Positions 1 to 5,846 of a stretch of DNA of 9,360 nucleotides are shown one piece after another (within the stretch, counting starts at the first letter, position 1; each line of letters starts with the position of its first letter). The notes under the pieces were generated by a model. The model was given only the letters and a program-made list of their open reading frames with translations. It was not told the origin of the DNA and searched no databases. Source of the DNA: JAYGED01 sp046582565. Lineage in GTDB: Bacteria; Pseudomonadota; Alphaproteobacteria; JAAXGF01. The stretch covers positions 1 through 9,360 of the forward strand of contig JAYGED010000126.1 in assembly GCA_046582565.1 (NCBI GenBank), given 5' to 3'. The position numbers and the translations under genes were made by a program.

Positions 1-252
1 TTCGCCGCACAGTTTGAGCACGTCCGCGAAGGCGGAATCGCAGCGAACTTCGAAGGCGCCGCCGCGGATCATCTTTTTCAATCGCCGAGGGACATGGAAG
101 GTTTCCAGGGGCAGGATTCCCCGCTTCTGCGGATCGACCCAGAAAACGCCGGGGTCGTCGCGCGTTTCCGCCATCGGGAAGATGCCCGCCGCATAGGCGC
201 GGAGCAAAAGTTCCGGCGTCAGTTCCTGGTAACTGGGTTCATGCCGGCTCAT
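1..252 (-). CDS. aat: Leucyl/phenylalanyl-tRNA--protein transferase, N-terminal part (cut by window edge)
   Basis: This cytoplasmic enzyme transfers Leu or Phe from its tRNA to proteins with N-terminal Arg or Lys, marking them for ClpS/ClpAP degradation (N-end rule). The reading frame is open for 84 codons from the ATG at 252 to the window edge, about a third of the usual 200-240 residues. Family motifs visible are LTPELLLRAYAAGIFPM (residues 11-27), FWVDPQKRGILPL (37-49) and FHVPRRLKKMI (52-62), which match the Aat N-terminal domain. A good Shine-Dalgarno sequence (GAGGAGG, 7 bases upstream) supports the start. It lies 27 bases after the accC stop on the same strand and probably belongs to the aroQ-accBC transcription unit; accC-aat adjacency is common in alphaproteobacteria. 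The C-terminal catalytic half cannot be judged. Confidence 0.93.
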   Translation of the reverse strand, partial: MSRHEPSYQELTPELLLRAYAAGIFPMAETRDDPGVFWVDPQKRGILPLETFHVPRRLKKMIRGGAFEVRCDSAFADVLKLCGE

Positions 253-279
253 GGTCGGGCCTCCTCAAGCCTTTCCGCT

Positions 280-1638
280 CTAAGCGCCCCCGCTGTCTCC
301 GCCACCGTCGACGAAGTTCTGAAGCCAGTGGATATCATAATCGCCGTTGATGAAGGTGGGTTCGTTTATCAGCCGCCGGTGCAGTGGAATAATGGTTTCC
401 AGCCCGTCGATCACGTATTCCTCCAGCGCCCGGCGGAGGCGCATCAGACATTCGTTGCGGTTGGCGCCATGGACGATCACCTTGGCGATCATGCTGTCGT
501 AGGTCGGTGGAATGGTATAGCCGGCGTACAGCGCCGAATCGACGCGCACACCGAGGCCGCCCGGCGCGTGATAGCTGGTAATGGTTCCCGGCGACGGCAT
601 CATGGTCTCGGGATTCTCCGCATTGATCCGGCATTCGATAGCGTGGCCATGGAAACGAATATCATCCTGGCTGAAACTCAATGGGGCGCCGGCGGCAACC
701 CGTATCTGTTCACGCACCAGATCGATGCCGGTAATCATCTCGGTCACCGGATGCTCGACCTGGAGCCGGGTGTTCATTTCGATGAAGTAGAATTCGCCGT
801 CCTCAAACAGAAACTCGACGGTGCCGAGACCGCGATAGCCGAGACCGCGAACCGCCTCCACCACCGTCTCGCCGAGGGCGGCGCGCTGGTCATCGTTGAG
901 CGCCGCGGCGGGGGCTTCCTCCAATATCTTCTGATGACGCCTCTGCAGCGAGCAATCGCGTTCGCCGAGGTGGATTACATTGCCGTGTTCATCGGCAAGC
1001 ACCTGGATCTCGATATGGCGCGGGTTGACCAGGAATTTTTCGAGATAGAGCGTATCGTCGCCAAAAGCGGCGCGGGCCTCGGCCCGGGCGAGCGCCATGG
1101 CGTCGGCCAGACTGGCTGAATCGGGCGCCATCTTGAGGCCCTTACCGCCCCCGCCGGCGGACGCCTTGACCAGCACCGGATAGCCAAGCTCTTCGGCAAT
1201 CGCGAGCGCCGCGCGGCCGTCCTCAATGGGTCCATCCGAGCCCGGCATGACCGGTACGCCACGCGATTTCATAGCTTCCTTGGCGGTAATCTTGTCGCCC
1301 ATCAGGCGCATATGATCGGGCGTCGGGCCAATGAAAACATAGCCGTGTTCTTCGACGATCTGGGCAAAACTGGCGTTCTCGGCGAGAAAGCCATAGCCCG
1401 GATGAATGGCGTCGGGATTGGTGATTTCGCAGGCGGCGATGATCGCCGGAATATTGAGATAGCTTTGCCCCGCCGGCGGCGGGCCGATGCAGACGCTCTC
1501 ATCGGCAAGGCGCACATGCATGGCGTCGGCGTCGGCGGTGGAATGGATGGCCACGGTGCTGATGCCCATCTCGCGGCAGGCGCGATGGATGCGCAGGGCA
1601 ATTTCACCCCGGTTAGCTATGAGAACCTTATCGAACAT
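280..1638 (-). CDS. accC: Acetyl-CoA carboxylase, biotin carboxylase subunit
   Basis: It catalyses ATP-dependent carboxylation of the biotin carried by AccB, the first half-reaction of malonyl-CoA synthesis for fatty acids. At 452 residues it has normal length (E. coli 449). The N-terminal biotin carboxylase domain begins MFDKVLIANRGEIALRI. The ATP-grasp domain has K116, K158, the glycine-rich loop GGGGKG (162-167) and K237. The metal and catalytic residues E275, E287, N289, R291 (in EMNTRLQVEHPVTE, 287-300), E295 and R337 are all present, each within one position of the E. coli numbering. The C-terminal domain is complete and ends in a glycine-rich tail. The gene follows accB after 20 bases. 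A length near 450 and the separate accB mark this as the acetyl-CoA carboxylase subunit rather than a propionyl-CoA or methylcrotonyl-CoA carboxylase fusion. The ribosome binding site is weak (GAG-type), in keeping with coupled translation. Confidence 0.97.
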   Translation of the reverse strand: MFDKVLIANRGEIALRIHRACREMGISTVAIHSTADADAMHVRLADESVCIGPPPAGQSYLNIPAIIAACEITNPDAIHPGYGFLAENASFAQIVEEHGYVFIGPTPDHMRLMGDKITAKEAMKSRGVPVMPGSDGPIEDGRAALAIAEELGYPVLVKASAGGGGKGLKMAPDSASLADAMALARAEARAAFGDDTLYLEKFLVNPRHIEIQVLADEHGNVIHLGERDCSLQRRHQKILEEAPAAALNDDQRAALGETVVEAVRGLGYRGLGTVEFLFEDGEFYFIEMNTRLQVEHPVTEMITGIDLVREQIRVAAGAPLSFSQDDIRFHGHAIECRINAENPETMMPSPGTITSYHAPGGLGVRVDSALYAGYTIPPTYDSMIAKVIVHGANRNECLMRLRRALEEYVIDGLETIIPLHRRLINEPTFINGDYDIHWLQNFVDGGGDSGGA

Positions 1639-1658
1639 CGTCTCAGCCGCTCAAACGC

Positions 1659-2159
1659 TCAGCCGAGAACCAGCAGGGTCTCGCCGAATTCGACCGGACC
1701 GCCGTTCTCCACCAATATGTCCGTAACCGTACCGGCGCGCGGCGCTCTGATCGGGTTCATCACCTTCATGGCTTCGATGACAAACAGGATATCATTTTTC
1801 GACACCTGATCGCCGACCGAAACATAGGGCGCCGCCCCCGGCTCGGGCCCCACATAGACCGTGCCGACCATGGGCGAAGGCACAGCGCCCGGCGGCGGGC
1901 CCGCGGCGACCGCGGGCGCGGCTTCGATCGGCGCTAAGGGCTCTGCCGTGGGGGGTGAAGATGCGGCGCTCACCACCTGTACGTTGCTGTTGCCGCCGCC
2001 GACCACCCGAACCCGGTGGTCACCGTCGCCGAGTTCGATCTCGCTCAGGCCGGTTTCCTCCAGCAGATCGGCCAACTGGCGGATCAGATCACTGTCGACA
2101 TTGAACTTCACAGCCTTGGTAACGGCCATGTTTTTCCCTGTTGTCTTCTTTGCAGCCAT
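1659..2159 (-). CDS. accB: Acetyl-CoA carboxylase, biotin carboxyl carrier protein (BCCP)
   Basis: This protein carries the biotin that shuttles carboxyl groups from AccC to the carboxyltransferase AccAD. Three parts are visible: an N-terminal helical region (about 15-50, DLIRQLADLLEETGLSEIEL), an Ala/Pro-rich linker (about 65-95), and the biotinyl domain (about 90-166) with the biotinylation motif EAMKVM, lysine K132. The ATG at 2159 overlaps the aroQ stop by one base (TGATG), which favours coupled translation. A second candidate start at 2129 (M11) has its own AGGGA site 5 bases upstream. It would give a 156-residue protein with the biotin lysine at 122, the same length and position as E. 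coli BCCP. I keep the longer form because of the stop-start overlap, but the true start is open. The linker could be mistaken for low-complexity sequence and is normal for BCCP. Confidence 0.95.
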   Translation of the reverse strand: MAAKKTTGKNMAVTKAVKFNVDSDLIRQLADLLEETGLSEIELGDGDHRVRVVGGGNSNVQVVSAASSPPTAEPLAPIEAAPAVAAGPPPGAVPSPMVGTVYVGPEPGAAPYVSVGDQVSKNDILFVIEAMKVMNPIRAPRAGTVTDILVENGGPVEFGETLLVLG

Positions 2160-2626
2160 CAGTCCCCACTCGGCTTATCAAGGATTTTCGCCCCAAGAAT
2201 ACCCGCCATGGCATCGAGCGCCAATTCATAGCCCTGCCCGCCGAATCCGCAGATCATACCCTGGGAGGCCTGAGAAACGTAGGATTGTTGGCGAAAAGAT
2301 TCGCGGCGGTGGATGTTGGAGAGATGCACCTCGACCACGGGCAGCCCAACGGCGAGCAGCGCATCGAGCAGCGCCACCGAGGTATGGGTCAGGGCGCCTG
2401 CGTTGACGATTAGCCCGGTGCAGCTCTCACGCGACTGCTGTATCCAGTCGACCATTTCGGATTCGCTGTTCGATTGGCGGAAATCAACCGTCATCCCAAG
2501 ACCGCCCGCCTTTGCCGCACACAGCGCCTCGATATCGGCGAGGGTCTGGCTGCCGTATATCTCAGGCTCACGGGTTCCCAGCATATTGAGGTTGGGGCCG
2601 TTGAGGATGAGGATGTTATGCGCCAT
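2159..2626 (-). CDS. aroQ: 3-dehydroquinate dehydratase, type II
   Basis: It catalyses dehydration of 3-dehydroquinate to 3-dehydroshikimate, the third step of the shikimate pathway, and the family forms cytoplasmic dodecamers. At 155 residues it has typical length. Family motifs are complete: GPNLNMLGTREPEIYG (10-25) with catalytic R19 and Y24, FRQSNSESEMVDWI (49-62), NAGALTHTS (75-83) with N75 and H81, and EVHLSNIHRRESFR (99-112) with catalytic H101. One small deviation is Leu where most homologues have Tyr in the GAYTHTS motif. No good Shine-Dalgarno sequence is visible before the ATG at 2626 (the preceding bases are GGCATCCCTCCC). The preceding small ORF ends 11 bases inside this gene, so translation may depend on coupling to it. 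It heads the aroQ-accB-accC-aat cluster. Confidence 0.96.
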   Translation of the reverse strand: MAHNILILNGPNLNMLGTREPEIYGSQTLADIEALCAAKAGGLGMTVDFRQSNSESEMVDWIQQSRESCTGLIVNAGALTHTSVALLDALLAVGLPVVEVHLSNIHRRESFRQQSYVSQASQGMICGFGGQGYELALDAMAGILGAKILDKPSGD

Positions 2627-2852
2627 GGGAGGGATGCCTGCTGGTGGATGGGGGCTGCCGGGGCTCGGGAGTTAGTTTCGAATTGTTGGTCTTGGAAGCA
2701 CGTTCGACCTTGGCATTTTGTGCTTCGCGGACACGCTCGACTTCGTCTGACGTGATACCGCAGACCCAACAGAGCCAGATCATGAAGGTAACCATCCGTG
2801 CTTCGAAGTCCATCAGCAGCCATTCGATGGCCTTTATGAATCGGCCCCCCAT
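2616..2852 (-). CDS. Possible small one-helix membrane protein upstream of aroQ
   Basis: This 78-codon ORF runs from the ATG at 2852 to a TAA at 2616, inside the first codons of aroQ. I do not recognise the family. The product would start MGGRFIKAIEWLLMDFEA and continue into a hydrophobic run, MVTFMIWLCWVCGI (about residues 20-33), that could be one membrane helix. A charged, helix-prone stretch (about 36-55, TSDEVERVREAQNAKVERAS) follows, then a Pro/Ser-rich tail. Third codon positions are GC-rich in most of the ORF, as in its neighbours. The 11-base overlap with aroQ and the absence of a ribosome binding site for aroQ suggest translational coupling, which supports a real gene. Against this, no strong ribosome binding site precedes the ATG, and the tail lies over non-conserved sequence. 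The frame stays open upstream to a TTG at 2906. It could also be only a leader region. Confidence 0.42.
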   Translation of the reverse strand: MGGRFIKAIEWLLMDFEARMVTFMIWLCWVCGITSDEVERVREAQNAKVERASKTNNSKLTPEPRQPPSTSRHPSHGA

Positions 2853-2977
2853 TACGCGAGGCGCCTGTGCATCGGCGGGGAGAATGCGGCAATCCGCAAC
2901 AGACAATCCATGAATTTACCCAAAATGGAATGGCAAAAGAATTTCGAGCCTTATATCAAGGATCGGCGATGGAGGCC
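2853..2977 (-). promoter_or_regulatory. Candidate promoter region of the aroQ-accBC-aat unit
   Basis: This gap lies between the secreted-protein gene and the small ORF. Its 2905-2960 part is clearly AT-rich against its surroundings, as expected for a promoter. On the minus strand a TTGATA box (2959-2954) resembles a -35 element, but no good -10 hexamer stands 16-18 bases away. The exact promoter is therefore not assigned, and no terminator hairpin with a T-run was seen after the secreted-protein stop. Confidence 0.25.
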
Positions 2978-3454
2978 CTAAATACTTGTCCCCGACAGCC
3001 AGGCTTCACACAGCGCCGCCTTGGCAGCGAAGTCGCCAACGCCAAACAGGGCGCCCCGCTTGGTCTCATTGGGGCCTTTGATCCATTCGAAAACGAACTC
3101 GCCGGGCTCTTTCAAGAGCGTAATGATGGCGCTGGCGTCGTCGCCCTCAAAGCTCGGTTCGGCGGTCTGGAAGAATTTCCAATTGACGCGGAAATAGCGC
3201 AGGGAGCCCGGCTGATTATCAAAGCCGATCAACACAGACCAGACCCCATCCCCATCCGGCGCATCCTGGGCGAGGCGCGCGGTGACATCCTCGCCGAGAG
3301 AGATAATCTGGCATGTCTTCGCCCCGCTCTGCGCATCGACCATGCTCTCGACCCGCCAGGCCATGGCAAGGGCGGCGGCGGGACGCGGCGTATGGATGAG
3401 CAAGGCGGCGGCCATCAGGAACGCGATAAGGACAGTAGGCGGGGACTTTGTCAT
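2978..3454 (-). CDS. Small secreted or periplasmic protein of unknown function
   Basis: I do not recognise the family. The start at 3454 is chosen because the strong site GGGAGAGCTGAG directly precedes it and because it places a clear signal peptide at the N-terminus; the frame itself is open further upstream to 3652. The product is 158 residues. It has a basic start (MTKS), a hydrophobic core (about 7-20) and a probable signal peptidase I site after AAALA near residue 30. The mature part, about 128 residues, is rich in aromatic residues and beta-type sequence (VWSVLIGF, RYFRVNWKFF, EFVFEWI). It has only two cysteines, C48 and C149, near its two ends, which could form a disulfide in the periplasm. 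It is transcribed toward aroQ and is divergent from the amine-dehydrogenase operon. Function is unknown; a link to either neighbour is not shown. Confidence 0.75.
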   Translation of the reverse strand: MTKSPPTVLIAFLMAAALLIHTPRPAAALAMAWRVESMVDAQSGAKTCQIISLGEDVTARLAQDAPDGDGVWSVLIGFDNQPGSLRYFRVNWKFFQTAEPSFEGDDASAIITLLKEPGEFVFEWIKGPNETKRGALFGVGDFAAKAALCEAWLSGTSI

Positions 3455-3761
3455 CTCAGCTCTCCCGTTTCGGATCCATAAAACGCGGATCGAAGCTGGC
3501 GGCATCTTAGCATGATTTGGCCGGCCGGGTTGAACAGGGTTGTCCTGTGAGAGAGGGCCACGAGACGAGGCGGACGACAGGGCGATGGCATGCCGGTTGA
3601 GCGGCCACTTTTCGGGAAAATTAAGCCGGCAAACTTCAGCTCCTTCGAGCAAAATTTCTTGAGCGCCGGGCGGGTTCGATCAAGACTGTATCCAGCACCA
3701 TTCACCCTTGGCGAATCTCATCACCATGCGATGGCCCGATGTCCTGGAAAGAGAGCAATAA
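3455..3761. promoter_or_regulatory. Divergent intergenic region between the secreted protein and the amine-dehydrogenase operon
   Basis: About 307 bases with no convincing gene; upstream signals for both directions must lie here. Visible items are the ribosome binding site GGGAGA for the minus-strand gene and GGAAAGAGAG (3746-3755), 6 bases before the plus-strand ATG at 3762. There are two short inverted repeats: ACAGG-5 nt-CCTGT (3534-3548) and TTTTC-GG-GAAAA (3609-3620). Either could be an operator, but arms of 5 bases can arise by chance. A TTGAGC box (3659-3664) is a weak -35 candidate for the operon without a good -10 partner. No regulator gene for the operon is present in the window. 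Confidence 0.4.
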
Positions 3762-5831
3762 ATGACCCGCGACCCCCGTTACGACATTCTTTTCGAGCCG
3801 GTGAAAATCGGTCCGCTGACCGCCAAGAACCGCTTCTTCCAGGTCCCCCATTGCAACGGCATGGGCAGCGTCTATCCAAGTTCCATGGCGGCCATGCGCG
3901 CCATGAAGGCGGAAGGCGGCTGGGCTGTCATCTGCACCGAAGAGACCGACATTCACCCAACCAGCGACATCTCGCCGATCATCGAGGGCCGCCTGTGGGA
4001 CGACCGCGACATCCCGGCCTTCGCCCGCATGACCGAGGCTATCCACGCGCACGGCGCCCTGGCCGGCATCGAGCCGGTGCATACCGGCGCCCGCGACGCC
4101 TGCCTCTACAGCCGTGAAGTCCCCATGTCGGTGACCGCGCGGCCGACCGCCACGGACTACTATCCGACCCAGGCGCGGGCCATGGACAAGGCCGACATCC
4201 GCGACTACCGGCGCTGGCACCGCGAGGCGGCGCTCCGGGCCCGCAAGGCCGGCTTCGATTTGATTTACGTCTATTGCCGCGCCGGCACCTCGATGAACGG
4301 CGATTTCCTGTCGCGCGTCATGAACACCCGCAGCGACGAGTATGGCGGCAGCCTGGAGAATCGCGCCCGGCTGCTGCGCGAGGTGCTCGAGGATACCCAT
4401 GCGGCGGTCGGCGACACCTGCGCCGTGGGGATTCGCTTCACCGTCGACTTCGTCACCGGGCCGGGCGGCGAGACCGACCACGAAGAGACCCGCGATATTA
4501 TCGAGATGTTCGCCGAGACGCCGGATCTATGGGACGTCAACATCCGCGAATGGCGGCGCGATTCCGTGCCCTCGCGCTTCGGCCCCGAGGGCAGCCAGGA
4601 AGACCTCATCTCCTTCGTCAAGGGCATGACCAGCAAGCCCGTGGTCGGCGTTGGACGCTTCACCTCGCCCGACGCCATGGCCGGCCAGATCAGGCGCGGC
4701 GTGCTCGACTTCATTGGTGCTGCGCGGCCCTCGATCGCCGATCCCTTCCTGCCCAAAAAGATCGAGGAAGGGCGGATCGACGAAATCCGCGAATGCATCG
4801 GCTGCAACATATGCGTTTCCGCCGATTACACTATCGTTCCCATGCGCTGCACCCAGAACCCCACCATCGGCGAGGAGTGGCGCAAGGGCTGGCACCCCGA
4901 AATCATGCCGGCGAAGGAATCCGACGACGGCGTGCTCATCGTCGGGGCCGGCCCGGCCGGGCTGGAAGCGGCGCGGGCCCTGGGCGAGCGCGGCTACAGC
5001 GTCACCCTGGCCGAGGCTCGGGGCGAACTCGGCGGGCGCGTCGCCCAAGAGTGCAAACTGCCGGGGCTCGCCGTCTGGGGCCGGGTGCGCGACTATCGCG
5101 AGCAGCAGTTCATCCGCCTGACCAACGTTGAGGTCTACCGCGAGAGCGAATTGACCGCCGATCATATACGCGAGTTCGCCATACCCCGCGTGGTGCTGGC
5201 GACCGGTGCGCGCTGGCGGCGCGACGGCGTCGGCCACCAGCACGGCACGGCGATTGCCGGATCGGATGGCGCCACTGTGTTCACGCCTGACGACCTGTTC
5301 GCCGGCGCCCGCCCCACCGGGCCGGTGGTGATCTACGACGACGATCACTACTATATGGGCGGCGTCATCGCCGAGCAGCTCCGGGCCGACGGCCTCGAGG
5401 TGACCCTGGTGACCCCGGCCGCCGACATCTCGGCCTGGACCCATGCGACCCTCGAACACACGTGGATTGAGCACCGCCTGCATGAGATCGGCGTCACCAT
5501 CGTCGAGAAGCATGCCCTGGCCCGGATCGGCGCCGACGGGGTGGAGATTGAGCATGTCATGAGCGGCCGCGGCCGGACATTGGCCTGCGCCTCGGTGGTG
5601 CTGGTCACCTCGCGGAACTCGAACGATGCGCTCTATCACGAGCTGGCGGCGGACGAAGACGCCCTGGCCTCAGCCGGCGTCACATCGATAACGCGCATCG
5701 GCGACTGCCTGGCGCCCTCGACCATCGCCGCGGCGGTCTACGCCGGCCACCGCTACGCCCGCGAAATCGACAACCCGCCGCCGGACGGTGTACCGTTCCT
5801 GCGCGAACTGCCCGAATTGGGACCATTCTAG
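3762..5831 (+). CDS. Trimethylamine-dehydrogenase-like FMN/4Fe-4S/FAD-fold amine oxidoreductase, substrate unknown
   Basis: A cytoplasmic iron-sulfur flavoprotein of the trimethylamine/dimethylamine/histamine dehydrogenase family, expected to oxidise or dealkylate an amine and pass electrons to ETF. It is 689 residues (TMADH about 729). The N-terminal TIM barrel of old-yellow-enzyme type (1-340) begins much like TMADH, with QVPHC and C31, which is Cys30 without Met, the cysteinyl-FMN attachment residue. ARPSIADPFLPKKIEEGR (321-338) follows. The 4Fe-4S cysteines are C345, C348, C351 and C363. A nucleotide-binding fold has VGAGPAG (394-400), GELGG (421-425) and ATGARW (480-485). The TMADH catalytic Tyr169 and Asp267 have counterparts Y171 and D267, but His172 aligns with Ala. 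The TMADH aromatic bowl Tyr60/Trp264/Trp355 reads Glu61/Trp264/Asp355, so trimethylamine is unlikely as substrate. The start is supported by GGAAAGAGAG. It forms an operon with the following M24 gene. A dienoyl-CoA reductase role is less likely given the TMADH-type cysteine. Confidence 0.9.
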   Translation: MTRDPRYDILFEPVKIGPLTAKNRFFQVPHCNGMGSVYPSSMAAMRAMKAEGGWAVICTEETDIHPTSDISPIIEGRLWDDRDIPAFARMTEAIHAHGALAGIEPVHTGARDACLYSREVPMSVTARPTATDYYPTQARAMDKADIRDYRRWHREAALRARKAGFDLIYVYCRAGTSMNGDFLSRVMNTRSDEYGGSLENRARLLREVLEDTHAAVGDTCAVGIRFTVDFVTGPGGETDHEETRDIIEMFAETPDLWDVNIREWRRDSVPSRFGPEGSQEDLISFVKGMTSKPVVGVGRFTSPDAMAGQIRRGVLDFIGAARPSIADPFLPKKIEEGRIDEIRECIGCNICVSADYTIVPMRCTQNPTIGEEWRKGWHPEIMPAKESDDGVLIVGAGPAGLEAARALGERGYSVTLAEARGELGGRVAQECKLPGLAVWGRVRDYREQQFIRLTNVEVYRESELTADHIREFAIPRVVLATGARWRRDGVGHQHGTAIAGSDGATVFTPDDLFAGARPTGPVVIYDDDHYYMGGVIAEQLRADGLEVTLVTPAADISAWTHATLEHTWIEHRLHEIGVTIVEKHALARIGADGVEIEHVMSGRGRTLACASVVLVTSRNSNDALYHELAADEDALASAGVTSITRIGDCLAPSTIAAAVYAGHRYAREIDNPPPDGVPFLRELPELGPF

Positions 5832-5846
5832 TTTAGGGAGCACGCT

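Noticed and set aside
94..1119. 341-codon plus-strand ORF
   Set aside because: It lies antisense to accC, whose protein is fully conserved; the plus-strand frame is a GC-rich shadow with no recognisable domain.
2491..2892. 133-codon minus-strand ORF overlapping aroQ
   Set aside because: It shares the strand but is in another frame over conserved aroQ sequence; its Arg/Ser-rich product is typical of a shifted frame.
3455..3652. Longer N-terminus for the secreted protein (start at 3652)
   Set aside because: It would bury the signal peptide 66 residues inside the protein and ignore the strong ribosome binding site in front of 3454.
3702..4481. 259-codon minus-strand ORF across the operon start
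   Set aside because: Covers the well-supported start and FMN-cysteine region of the TMADH-like gene on the opposite strand; no domain seen.
4527..5639. 370-codon minus-strand ORF
   Set aside because: Antisense shadow of the TMADH-like gene, whose cofactor and nucleotide-binding motifs lie in the plus frame.
3762..5831. 2,4-dienoyl-CoA reductase (FadH) as identity
   Set aside because: The N-terminal QVPHC with the flavin-linking cysteine and the overall match to TMADH favour the amine dehydrogenase branch.
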